DNA from: Patescibacteria group bacterium
Lineage (GTDB): Bacteria > Patescibacteriota > Microgenomatia > UBA1400 > PJMF01
Assembly: GCA_018816485.1 (NCBI GenBank)
Contig: JAHIVL010000057.1
Span: 1-26,694, forward strand
Length of the DNA stretch: 26,694 nucleotides
Direction: 5' to 3'
Under the pieces are notes generated by a model. It had not been told where the DNA came from. It saw only the letters and a program-made list of their open reading frames with translations, and made no database searches. Both the position numbers and the translations under genes were made by a program. Below, in pieces: positions 1 to 7,494 of this stretch (position 1 is its first letter; each line of letters opens with the position of its first letter).

Positions 1-39
1 ATAAATATAACTTAAATAAGCTCTTTATTTCGAGATCAA

Positions 40-69
40 TTGTTTTAAGTACAATTCTTTCAATAATAT
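40..69 (+). promoter_or_regulatory. Possible sigma-70-type promoter upstream of the acetyltransferase
   Basis: TTGTTT (40-45) and TAATAT (64-69) are separated by 18 bp, a fair match to the -35/-10 pattern. A transcript from here would have a leader of roughly 75 nt before the ATG at 155 and would include the whole 131-162 inverted repeat. In such an AT-rich sequence this pairing can arise by chance. Positions 1-79 hold no other feature I can recognise. Confidence 0.25.
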
Positions 70-130
70 CCTTGCCTTTTTGGATTTATATTCTTTAAAT
101 CTTCAAGATTATTTCCCCATAAACAACCCC

Positions 131-162
131 TGTTTCATGAGGTATACTAATCTCATGAAACA
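131..162 (+). promoter_or_regulatory. Inverted repeat (operator-like) around a -10 box at the start of the polysaccharide cluster
   Basis: An 11-bp perfect inverted repeat has arms TGTTTCATGAG (131-141) and CTCATGAAACA (152-162) and a 10-nt spacer. The spacer contains the -10-like hexamer TATACT (143-148), and the right arm contains the ATG at 155. The hexamer ends exactly 6 nt before that ATG, so transcription would start at or next to the start codon. A symmetric site framing a -10 box is the usual layout of a repressor operator. Alternatively, an RNA made from an upstream promoter could fold here and hide the start codon. The arms are seen directly; the function is inferred. No good -35 box is visible 17 bp upstream. 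Confidence 0.5.
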
Positions 163-766
163 AGATTCTTTTGTCACGAAAGTACTTCGTCGGCTCATTG
201 CATGGCATCTTGAAGCTATCACTGGATTTCTTTGGTGGGGTGTAGGTATCATTCCATCCCATACTATTCGTAAGTTTTTTTATCGCTTGTCGGGCATGAA
301 AATAGCACATGGCTCTACCATTCACATGATGGCTCGGATCTACGATCCTCGCCACATAATCATCGGCGAAGACACAATCGTTGGTGAAAGAGCAACTTTA
401 GATGGTAGAAAACAACTCCCAAACTCCGGCGGTGGTCTCCAAATAGGCGACCACACCGACATTGCTTCTGAAGTCATGATCTGGACCAGCCAACACGACA
501 TTCACGATCCTAATTTTAAAGCCATTGAAAAAAAAGTGACCATCGGTGACTATGTTTTTATTGGTCCACGTAGTATTATTCTCCCTGGAGTTAACATTGG
601 AAATGGAGCAATTATTGCCGCTGGTGCAGTGGTTACTAAAAACGTTGAACCCTTTGCAATCGTTGCTGGTACTCCAGCCCAAAAAATTGGTGAAAGAAAA
701 AGCACTCTTTCGAGTACAAGTAAAAATTTTAACTATAAACTTGGTCGTACCAGACTATTCCAATAA
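155..766 (+). CDS. Hexapeptide-repeat acyltransferase (WcaF/CatB/LacA-like O-acetyltransferase)
   Basis: This is a 203-residue left-handed beta-helix acyltransferase, which would transfer an acetyl group from acetyl-CoA to a sugar hydroxyl of the surface glycan. The N-terminal third is a hydrophobic/amphipathic cap typical of WcaF-like enzymes. Then come hexapeptide turns (IIIGEDTIVGE, VTIGDYVFIGP, VNIGNGAIIAAGAVVTKNV) and the family ending PFAIVAGTPAQKIG. The His in TSQHDIHD sits where the catalytic His of the family lies. I chose the ATG at 155 because a TATACT box ends 6 nt upstream. The frame stays open upstream to an ATG at 137 and a TTG at 80, but neither has a ribosome binding site. 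It is the first gene of the polysaccharide cluster, with a 5-bp gap to the next gene. The exact acceptor sugar cannot be told. Confidence 0.85.
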   Translation: MKQDSFVTKVLRRLIAWHLEAITGFLWWGVGIIPSHTIRKFFYRLSGMKIAHGSTIHMMARIYDPRHIIIGEDTIVGERATLDGRKQLPNSGGGLQIGDHTDIASEVMIWTSQHDIHDPNFKAIEKKVTIGDYVFIGPRSIILPGVNIGNGAIIAAGAVVTKNVEPFAIVAGTPAQKIGERKSTLSSTSKNFNYKLGRTRLFQ

Positions 767-771
767 ATATT

Positions 772-1749
772 ATGTTACTTTCAATTATTATTGTCTCTTA
801 TAATACCAAAGACCTTACCATACAAACCCTCAAATCAGCTGTTGCAGACATAAACAGTTCTAAGTTACTAAAAAGAAAAACTGAAATTTTTGTGGTCGAC
901 AACCGCTCCAAAGATGATTCTGTTAAGGCTGTTAGAGAATTCAAACAAAAAACAAAAGTTCCTATTAAAGTTATCGCTACTAGAAAAAACCTAGGATTCG
1001 CAAAAGGTAACAATGTCGCTGTAGAAAAAGCCAAAGGAGAGTACATTATCTTTTTAAACTCAGACACAATTATTAAAAAAGGTGCCCTTGAATCAATGGT
1101 TAAACGCTTCGATAATACAAAACTTGGAGTTTTGGCTGCAACTCTATTAAACACAGATTTTACATTGCAAGCCCAAGGAGGAAACTTTCCAAACTTACTA
1201 AACCTATTTTTTCATATGAGCATGATGGATGATTTGCCTATAATTGGAAAATTACTTCCTTCAACTCAACACACTGGGAAAAATCTCAAACAGACCAACA
1301 ACTATAAATTTGACAAAAAAATGTCTCCAAAGAAACAAATTTTCCAAAAAAACAAGTTAATTAAAATTGATTGGGTCGCGGGAACAGCAATGATGCTTTC
1401 TAGAAAAGCAATTGATGAATTTGGCAGTTTAGATCCAAATATATTTATGTATGGAGAAGATATTGAACTTTGTCTGAGGGCTAGAAACCATAATTATGAA
1501 GTAGCGATAGATCCTACAGCACAAATTATTCATCTTAAAAACCAAAGTTCAACCTCCGAGAATTCAATAAGAGGTGAATTAAAAGGTTATCTATACATTT
1601 ACTCAAAACATCAAAGCCGATTTCAAACTGAAATTGCTAGAGTTTTAATTCAAATGGGGGTCTTTTTAAGGATTTTTGTATTCTCAATAATTGCACCAGA
1701 CCCTTACAAAAAACAAATATATAAAAATGCTTTAAGTGATCTTAAGTAA
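772..1749 (+). CDS. Glycosyltransferase family 2 (rhamnosyltransferase/WbbL-like)
   Basis: A 325-residue cytoplasmic GT-A glycosyltransferase that would add one sugar from a nucleotide-sugar donor to the growing lipid-linked glycan. The GT2 landmarks appear in order: IIIVSYNTK at the N-terminus, the donor-binding VVDNRSKDDS near residue 42, NLGFAKGNN near 75, the metal-binding LNSDT near 96, a VAGTAMMLSRKAI segment, and FMYGEDIELCLRARNHNYEV near 228 with the catalytic-type ED. The C-terminus has a short hydrophobic stretch (VFLRIFVFSIIAP) that may touch the membrane. The set of motifs matches WbbL-type rhamnosyltransferases, but the donor is not predictable. It starts 5 bp after the acetyltransferase with no clear ribosome binding site, so it is probably translated from the same mRNA. 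A second GT2 of the same subtype lies at 6098. Confidence 0.9.
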   Translation: MLLSIIIVSYNTKDLTIQTLKSAVADINSSKLLKRKTEIFVVDNRSKDDSVKAVREFKQKTKVPIKVIATRKNLGFAKGNNVAVEKAKGEYIIFLNSDTIIKKGALESMVKRFDNTKLGVLAATLLNTDFTLQAQGGNFPNLLNLFFHMSMMDDLPIIGKLLPSTQHTGKNLKQTNNYKFDKKMSPKKQIFQKNKLIKIDWVAGTAMMLSRKAIDEFGSLDPNIFMYGEDIELCLRARNHNYEVAIDPTAQIIHLKNQSSTSENSIRGELKGYLYIYSKHQSRFQTEIARVLIQMGVFLRIFVFSIIAPDPYKKQIYKNALSDLK

Positions 1750-1765
1750 TCGGCACTCTAAATAA

Positions 1766-3412
1766 ATGTTAAAAAAACTTACAAAATTTTTAGATAAAAA
1801 CGTTTTACTTATTTTAAGTAGCCTTCTACTTTTAGTCATACCTCTCTATCCAAAATTACCACTTTTTGACATCATTCCAGGATACATCGTCAGAGTAAGA
1901 ATCGAAGATTTCTTAATACTTTTTACTTTTCTCGTATTTTTAATTCAAGTTGTCAGAAAAAAAGCCACTCTCAAGACACCACTTACAAAAATAATCATTG
2001 CCTACGCAATCATAGGACTTCTCTCGACACTTTCTGGAATTTTTATCACAAAAACAATTCCTACTACGAGCGTTCATCTATTAAAAAGTTTTCTCCATTA
2101 CTTAAGATATCTTGAGTATTTTTCGTTATTTTTTGTATTTTATTCTGCCATTAAATCTAGGAAAGATTTAAAAGTCCTCATATATACATCAGTATCAAGT
2201 TTTGTAATGGTTGGCATTTATGGATTGGGACAAAAATATCTTTATTGGCCAGTTTATTCAACCATGAACAGAGAATTTAGTAAGGGCATTAGACTTTATC
2301 TAACTGAACACGCCAGAGTTCAATCAACTTTTGGCGGACACTACGACATGGCCGCTTATTTAGTGATACTTTTACCAATTGTTTTGATGCTCGCATTCTC
2401 ACTAAAAAATCGAGTGAATAGAATCTTTTTATGGCTCACTTTTGCACTGGGAATGTGGCTGATGGTCACAGGTGCATCAAGAACTTCATTTATAGCGGCT
2501 GTCATAGGCATTTTTATAACAATACTAGTTAGAAGTTTCAAAGAAAAAAATACTACCGAAAAAATTAAATTTTTTCTATCCAAATCACTTGTAACTGGCT
2601 CATTAATCTTGATTATTTTTTCAGGTTTTGGAGATGATATTAGAGAAAGACTACTTCAAAACTTAAATAGCTATCCAATCTTTTCCCAAAGCTACAATAA
2701 ATTTGCCAATAGCGTTAATTACGAAAAAGAATTTATCTCAAACAAACTAGCAAAATCCGGAATTGCTTCCGAAATCACAATTAAAAAACCAAAAAATGGC
2801 TTGTCACTCGATGAGGCAACAATATTAGTTGCTTCTGATACAAGACCAACACCACTGAAACCTAGTGATGTTTTTGTTGATGTTCCAGATAAAATCAGAA
2901 TCGCAACAATGTCAGCAACTGGAGAAATAACGACAATTATTATTGAAGCACCCCGCACTTATTCAGACAACGCACTTAAATATGGCCTTTCATTAGCTAT
3001 TAGATTGGATACACTTTGGCCACAGGCGATAAGTGCTTTTCATACAAACCCTATATTAGGAACTGGCTACGCAACTTTAACAAAGTCAGTGGTTAACGAA
3101 TTTACTGAAGCCGACAGCACTGATAATAATTTCTTACGTACACTTGGTGAAATTGGCTTACTAGGATTTATTACTTTTTATGGAACAATTATTTTTGCAA
3201 TTATTCAAGCATATAAAATTGCTTTTAGTAAAAAGTTAAACATTTATTCCAAATCTTTAGATATAAAAACATTACTAGCTATTGCATTTATAGGATCTAG
3301 TGTTGGTTTATTAATTAATGCAACCTTTATTGATGTCTTTGCCGCTTCTAAAGTAGCACTAACTTTCTGGTCTGTAACTGGTATTATTTTTGCACTCGAA
3401 AGGCTTGAGTGA
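1766..3412 (+). CDS. O-antigen ligase/polymerase-like polytopic membrane protein (Wzy/WaaL superfamily)
   Basis: A 548-residue integral membrane protein with about ten to twelve hydrophobic helices. The O-antigen ligase family landmarks are visible: STFGGHYDMAAYLVILLPI in the middle (family pattern G-T/S-F-x-N/H..AAYL), GASRTSFIAAVIGI, and near the C-terminus NPILGTGYATL followed by DNNFLRTLGEIGLLG. Such proteins polymerise repeat units or transfer a finished glycan to its acceptor on the outer face of the membrane. Between the two halves (about residues 300-420) is a soluble, beta-rich, presumably extracytoplasmic segment of about 120 residues, with SEITIKKPKNG and DATRPTPLKP-like stretches; this is longer than the usual periplasmic loop. 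The stop codon overlaps the GTG start of the next gene by 4 bp. Polymerase versus ligase cannot be decided from sequence. Confidence 0.82.
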   Translation: MLKKLTKFLDKNVLLILSSLLLLVIPLYPKLPLFDIIPGYIVRVRIEDFLILFTFLVFLIQVVRKKATLKTPLTKIIIAYAIIGLLSTLSGIFITKTIPTTSVHLLKSFLHYLRYLEYFSLFFVFYSAIKSRKDLKVLIYTSVSSFVMVGIYGLGQKYLYWPVYSTMNREFSKGIRLYLTEHARVQSTFGGHYDMAAYLVILLPIVLMLAFSLKNRVNRIFLWLTFALGMWLMVTGASRTSFIAAVIGIFITILVRSFKEKNTTEKIKFFLSKSLVTGSLILIIFSGFGDDIRERLLQNLNSYPIFSQSYNKFANSVNYEKEFISNKLAKSGIASEITIKKPKNGLSLDEATILVASDTRPTPLKPSDVFVDVPDKIRIATMSATGEITTIIIEAPRTYSDNALKYGLSLAIRLDTLWPQAISAFHTNPILGTGYATLTKSVVNEFTEADSTDNNFLRTLGEIGLLGFITFYGTIIFAIIQAYKIAFSKKLNIYSKSLDIKTLLAIAFIGSSVGLLINATFIDVFAASKVALTFWSVTGIIFALERLE

Positions 3413-4872
3413 AAAAATTTGTTAAACAATATCCAATACTTATCGCCATTATCATTCTAGCGTTTGTTTTACGTCTTTATAAAATCTCTAGCCCAATATT
3501 GGATTGGCATAGCTTCAGACAGGCTGACACTGCTTCGGTGACTCGGGAATTTATCAAAGGAGATTTCAATCCGTTAATTCCAAAATACCACGACCTTTCT
3601 AATATCCAATCTGGCGTAGACAATCCAGAAGGCTACAGAATGGTAGAGTTTCCATTTTATAACATTGTTGTTGCACTTATATTGAAAAGCATTCCATCTT
3701 TGCCTCTGGTTACCACCGGTAGAATTGTTTCATCATTATTTTCGATTGGAACACTAATTTCTCTATTTTTTTTAGCTCGAAATTATTATGGTAAAAAAGT
3801 TGGCTACTTCACTGCTTTCTTTTTTGCTGTGTTACCTTATAGCGTTTATTATTCAAGGGTAATAATGCCGGAGCCAATGATGCTTTTTGCATCAACATTT
3901 TCCATACTTGCCTTTAGCAATTATATGAAAATAAAATCAACAAAATGGTATTGGCTTTCATTATTTTCTTTAATGATTGCCTTATTACTTAAACCATTTG
4001 TAGCATTTCTTGCACCAGTATATTTAGCAATAATTCTTCAAGAAAGACAATTAAAAAAAGCTATTTTTGATTTTAGATTGTATGTCTTCGCCATTTTAGC
4101 AGTCATACCTTTTTTTCTATGGAGAAATTGGATTTCAAACTTTCCGGCTGGAATTCCTGCTTCAGATTGGCTTTTTAACGGAGAAATTCAGATTGAAAAC
4201 AGCAAGCCAAGATTTAGACCATTTTGGTTTAGATGGTTATTTTGGGAAAGAATTACCAAACTAATTCTTGGCATTGCTGGAGTAATATTACTTCCTGTTA
4301 GTTTTTTTCAACAACTAAAAAATAAAAAGTTTTTAATTCCATCATGGTGGCTAAGTGTTTTAATTTACTTTTCAGTAGTAGCAACAGGCAATGTAAGACA
4401 TGACTACTATCAAGTTTTAATTATTCCAATTATTTGTATAACTCTTGGCTCTGGAATTTTAATTTTAGATAATTATTTATATAAAAAATTTAATGCTCTT
4501 GTTTCAGTCGCAACCATTACAATAATCGTTGCATTATCACTTTTCTTTTCTTACGACCAGATCAATGGCTACTACAATATCAATCATCCAGAATACATAC
4601 TAGCTGGTACTGCTGCAGATAAATTGCTTCCAAAAGATGCCAAGGTAATTGCTCCACAATATAGTGATACCTCTTTTCTATTCCAAATAAATAGAAAAGG
4701 CTGGCCACTTGGGTATGATATAGATACAAAAATAAACATGGGAGCAACCAATTATGTTACCACCACTATGGATAAAGAAGCTAAAGAATTAGAACAGAAA
4801 TACATTATTATTGAAAAAACTGGAGACTATTTAATTCTAGATTTAACACAAGAACGCGGAGCTAATAACTAA
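3409..4872 (+). CDS. GT39/PMT-type membrane glycosyltransferase (ArnT/dolichyl-phosphate-mannose mannosyltransferase-like)
   Basis: A 487-residue polytopic GT-C fold enzyme. After a first helix (residues 8-22) comes the first extracytoplasmic loop with LDWHSFRQADTAS, carrying the Asp32, His34 and Arg37 typical of this family. A second conserved acidic site follows at VEFPFYN (Glu80). About ten more hydrophobic helices and a small soluble C-terminal region follow. Such enzymes use a polyprenyl-phosphate-linked sugar to glycosylate lipid or protein acceptors outside the membrane. The GTG start at 3409 lies inside the upstream stop (GTGA overlap), which implies translational coupling to the O-antigen ligase-like gene. 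The last codons and stop are repeated in the spacer that follows (see 4858-4888). The acceptor is unknown. Confidence 0.82.
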   Translation: MKKFVKQYPILIAIIILAFVLRLYKISSPILDWHSFRQADTASVTREFIKGDFNPLIPKYHDLSNIQSGVDNPEGYRMVEFPFYNIVVALILKSIPSLPLVTTGRIVSSLFSIGTLISLFFLARNYYGKKVGYFTAFFFAVLPYSVYYSRVIMPEPMMLFASTFSILAFSNYMKIKSTKWYWLSLFSLMIALLLKPFVAFLAPVYLAIILQERQLKKAIFDFRLYVFAILAVIPFFLWRNWISNFPAGIPASDWLFNGEIQIENSKPRFRPFWFRWLFWERITKLILGIAGVILLPVSFFQQLKNKKFLIPSWWLSVLIYFSVVATGNVRHDYYQVLIIPIICITLGSGILILDNYLYKKFNALVSVATITIIVALSLFFSYDQINGYYNINHPEYILAGTAADKLLPKDAKVIAPQYSDTSFLFQINRKGWPLGYDIDTKINMGATNYVTTTMDKEAKELEQKYIIIEKTGDYLILDLTQERGANN

Positions 4873-4888
4873 TGGAGCCAACAACTAA
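4858..4888 (+). repeat. 15-bp tandem duplication across a stop codon
   Basis: GGAGCTAATAACTAA (4858-4872) contains the last codons and stop of the GT39-like gene. It is followed after one T by GGAGCCAACAACTAA (4874-4888), immediately before the ATG of the next gene. Thirteen of 15 positions agree. It looks like a slippage duplication that created the intergenic spacer. Confidence 0.7.
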
Positions 4889-6082
4889 ATGAAAATTTTA
4901 ATGCTCACACCATATTTGCCTTATCCTTTGCTTTCTGGCGGTCAAATTAGAACATATAATTTACTAAAAAAATTAGCCAATAAACACGAAGTAACATTGT
5001 TTTCTTTAATAAAAGATAATGATGAAAAAAAATTCATTCCTGAACTAGAAAAATACTGTAAAAATGTCAGAGTCTTCAAAAGATCGAGCAAACCTTTTAC
5101 CTTAAAAAACATTCTAAAAACAACGTTCTCCTCTTACCCTTTTTTAGTAATCAGAAATCATGCTCCAGAAATTATTTCAGCTGTTGAAGAAGAATTAGCA
5201 AAAAATAAATATGATCTAATTCATGCCGAAACTTTCTACATGATGCCTCATATTCCTAAAACTTCAATTCCAACAATATTGGTGGAACAAACAATAGAGT
5301 ATTTAGGATATGAAAGTTACGCACAAAAAGCTTTTTTTCTAATCCGAGCTATTCTTTCTATTGATATTAACAAAATTCGCAGATGGGAAGAGCATTACTG
5401 GAAAGTCTGCGATACCTTGATTGTCATGAGTGAAGACGACAAAAAATACATCTCAAAAGAAATAAAAGAATCCAAAAAAATTGAAGTTGTCGCTAACGGA
5501 GTTGATACAGAATGGTTTGAAGAAGTAAAAAAAACCAAGCACCAAAACCCAACACTTTTATCGGTGGGTACATTCAAATGGCTTCCAAATGTTGAGGCTG
5601 TTGAATTTTTAGTCAAAAAAGTCTGGCCTTTGATTAAAACAGAACTGCCAAATGCAAAATTATGGATTGTTGGAAACGCACCAACTGAAAATGTTTATTT
5701 ATACGAAAAAAAAGACCCTTCAATTAAAGTAATTGGTAGAATTCCCGATATTAGAGATGCTTTTTCTGGAGCCGATGTTTTGATGGCGCCAGTTTTTAGT
5801 GGCAAAGGTACGAGATATAAAGTTCTAGAAGCAATGGCATCAGAAACACCAATCGTATCAACTAGCACCGCAGTTGAAGGCTTGAATGTTAAAAATGGCG
5901 TTCATGTTATGATTGACAACACAGAACAAGGAATGGCAGATTTAGCAATCGAATTATTAAATAATCCAGAAAAAAGAAAAAACATGGCTCAATATGGTAA
6001 AAAATTTGTAAAAAATAATTACGATTGGTCACTAATATCAGATAAATTAGATATAATTTACAAAAGAATTGGAAGTAAATAG
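4889..6082 (+). CDS. Glycosyltransferase family 4 (GT-B fold)
   Basis: A 397-residue GT-B glycosyltransferase. The N-terminal acceptor domain starts LMLTPYLPYPLLSGGQIRTY, with the glycine-rich loop of GT4 enzymes. The C-terminal donor domain has NGVDTEWF, LLSVGTFKWLPN, LWIVGNAP and RIPDIRDAFSGADVLMAPV. The nucleotide-sugar site is GKGTRYKVLEAMASETPIV near residues 308-325, a variant of the E-x7-E motif in which the first Glu is replaced (Gly-Lys-Gly) and the second Glu (LEAMA) is kept. This variant is common in a GT4 branch that handles long glycans. It lies 16 bp after the GT39-like gene. The sugar and linkage cannot be inferred. Confidence 0.88.
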   Translation: MKILMLTPYLPYPLLSGGQIRTYNLLKKLANKHEVTLFSLIKDNDEKKFIPELEKYCKNVRVFKRSSKPFTLKNILKTTFSSYPFLVIRNHAPEIISAVEEELAKNKYDLIHAETFYMMPHIPKTSIPTILVEQTIEYLGYESYAQKAFFLIRAILSIDINKIRRWEEHYWKVCDTLIVMSEDDKKYISKEIKESKKIEVVANGVDTEWFEEVKKTKHQNPTLLSVGTFKWLPNVEAVEFLVKKVWPLIKTELPNAKLWIVGNAPTENVYLYEKKDPSIKVIGRIPDIRDAFSGADVLMAPVFSGKGTRYKVLEAMASETPIVSTSTAVEGLNVKNGVHVMIDNTEQGMADLAIELLNNPEKRKNMAQYGKKFVKNNYDWSLISDKLDIIYKRIGSK

Positions 6083-6096
6083 TTAGAAGTAAATAA
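6069..6096 (+). repeat. 14-bp tandem duplication across a stop codon
   Basis: TTGGAAGTAAATAG (6069-6082, the last codons and stop of the GT4 gene) is followed directly by TTAGAAGTAAATAA (6083-6096), and the next ATG is at 6098. Twelve of 14 positions agree. It has the same layout as the duplication at 4858-4888. Confidence 0.65.
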
Positions 6097-6097
6097 T

Positions 6098-6976
6098 ATG
6101 ATAAAAAATCAACTAGATTTTGAAATAATTATCGTTAGTTACAATAGTGAATTCTGGTTGAAAAAAACATTATCAAGCTTAAACAACTTTTATCTTAAAA
6201 AAACAAAAAGAAAGGTTAGAGTTACGGTTGTGGATAATAACTCTACCGATTGCACTGTAAAAATGCTCGCAAAAGAATTTAAGTGGGTCAACTCAATGTT
6301 GATGAAAAGTAATTTTGGTTTTGCAATTGGAAATAACATCGCCCTAAAAAAATCGACTGCAAAATACATAATGCTTTTAAACTCAGATATTGAGCTTAAT
6401 AAAAAATCAAATTTTGATATTCTCCTAGACTTTCTTGATAAAAAACCAAAAGTGGGCGTGATCACACCAAAAGTTGAGTTTATTAATGGTGAAATTGATT
6501 CTGCTTGTCATAGAGGAGAACCAACTCCTTGGGCATCATTTACCTACTTTGCTAAACTTGAAAATCTCTTTCCAAATTCAAAATTATTTGGACAATATCA
6601 CCAAACCTACAAAAATTTATTTAGTGTTCACACAATTGATGCTTGTACAGGTGCTGCTATGATTGTCAGAGGAAATTTATTAGAAAAAGTTGGTCTGCTG
6701 GACGAGCGCTTTTTTATGTACGCTGAGGACCTTGATTGGTGCAAAAGATTTAGAGAAGCTGGCTATTTAGTTGTGTATAATCCAGATGTAACTCTCATTC
6801 ACCATAAGAATAAATCTGGCATCAAAAGCACATCGCAAAAGATAGCCAAAAAAACGAATAAATATTTCTACAATACCATGTTACAATACTATGACAAACA
6901 TTATAAAGACGCTTATCCGTCATTTATAAGAACCATTATTAAATATATTCTTGTGATCAAAAAAGGAGCACTATGA
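6098..6976 (+). CDS. Glycosyltransferase family 2 (rhamnosyltransferase/WbbL-like)
   Basis: A 292-residue GT-A glycosyltransferase. Motifs in order: IIIVSYNSEFWLKKT near residue 10, VTVVDNNSTDCTV near 43, SNFGFAIGNNIAL, the metal-binding LLNSDIEL near 94, the acceptor-loop TIDACTGAAMIVRGNLLEKVG, and FFMYAEDLDWCKRFREAGY with the catalytic-type ED. The last 25 residues are hydrophobic and basic and may associate with the membrane. It shares subtype and motif order with the GT2 at 772, so the two may add successive sugars. It follows the GT4 gene by 15 bp, a spacer formed by a tandem duplication. Its stop overlaps the next start by 4 bp (ATGA), so the small membrane protein downstream is translationally coupled to it. 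Confidence 0.9.
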   Translation: MIKNQLDFEIIIVSYNSEFWLKKTLSSLNNFYLKKTKRKVRVTVVDNNSTDCTVKMLAKEFKWVNSMLMKSNFGFAIGNNIALKKSTAKYIMLLNSDIELNKKSNFDILLDFLDKKPKVGVITPKVEFINGEIDSACHRGEPTPWASFTYFAKLENLFPNSKLFGQYHQTYKNLFSVHTIDACTGAAMIVRGNLLEKVGLLDERFFMYAEDLDWCKRFREAGYLVVYNPDVTLIHHKNKSGIKSTSQKIAKKTNKYFYNTMLQYYDKHYKDAYPSFIRTIIKYILVIKKGAL

Positions 6977-7425
6977 GTTATCAAACTGAATTTGCTATTC
7001 AGCAATTACGAACCCAAAACTTAGTAAAAGGAGTTGAATCTCTTTCAGGATTTGTTGCAGCGGTTGTTGCAAATATGCTAATACCTCAATTATTAATCAA
7101 GTATGTTTATGACCCAACAACATTAACTGTAGCTCCTCCAATTTTTGAATATTTGCCATTAGTAACTTACGGATTAGCACTATTATATTTCGTATTCGCT
7201 ATGGCTGGTAACTTTATAAGAGAGAAAAGTGCTAGAACTATGCAAAAAGAAGCGTCACTTTTGCCATGTTGTTCAGATAGATCTTGTGTTGACTGCACAG
7301 ATGATGAGATTTCTGAAAAAGAATTAAAAGAACTTGAAAAAATTGTTGATAATGCATTAAAACCAACAAAAAAAGCTACTAGAAAAGTTGTTGCCAAAAA
7401 AAGTTCTAAGAAGAAAACCAAGTAG
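6973..7425 (+). CDS. Small two-helix membrane protein with a CC-x4-C-x2-C cluster; unknown function
   Basis: A 150-residue protein that I do not recognise. There are two hydrophobic segments (about residues 26-44 and 60-80), then a charged linker and four cysteines (Cys99, Cys100, Cys105, Cys108) in a CC-x4-C-x2-C arrangement followed by acidic residues. An acidic/basic helix follows, and the tail is very lysine-rich (KKATRK...KKSSKKKTK). With both helices crossing the membrane, the Cys cluster and Lys-rich tail would lie on the same side, probably the cytoplasm. The Cys cluster could bind a metal or form disulphides, and the tail could bind acidic polymers; both are inference. It has one of the best ribosome binding sites of the window (AAAGGAG just before the ATG) and overlaps the upstream GT2 stop by 4 bp, so it is made together with the glycosyltransferases. 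Confidence 0.8.
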   Translation: MSYQTEFAIQQLRTQNLVKGVESLSGFVAAVVANMLIPQLLIKYVYDPTTLTVAPPIFEYLPLVTYGLALLYFVFAMAGNFIREKSARTMQKEASLLPCCSDRSCVDCTDDEISEKELKELEKIVDNALKPTKKATRKVVAKKSSKKKTK

Positions 7426-7449
7426 TTTTCTTTTACTACATAAATAATT

Positions 7450-7481
7450 TATAATAGACTTGTTGCACAAACAAGTCTATT
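7450..7481 (+). promoter_or_regulatory. Perfect -10 box fused to a 12-bp inverted repeat
   Basis: TATAAT (7450-7455) runs into an inverted repeat with arms AATAGACTTGTT (7453-7464) and AACAAGTCTATT (7470-7481) around a 5-nt loop, GCACA. The ATG of the next gene is at 7495. Two readings fit. It may be a promoter with an operator that overlaps the -10 box and start site. Alternatively, the hairpin followed by TTATT may be a weak terminator ending the upstream operon. The -35 region (TTTTCT, 18 bp upstream) is poor. Confidence 0.5.
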
Positions 7482-7494
7482 TATTAAGGGTCAA

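Noticed and set aside
80..154. Upstream extension of the acetyltransferase to a TTG at 80 or ATG at 137
   Set aside because: The extra residues do not look like the family N-terminus, no ribosome binding site precedes either codon, and the -10 box at 143-148 would lie inside the gene.
798..1154. 118-codon open frame on the minus strand inside the GT2 gene
   Set aside because: It lies wholly antisense to a well-supported glycosyltransferase and has no recognisable motif; many similar antisense frames occur in the other genes and were left out for the same reason.
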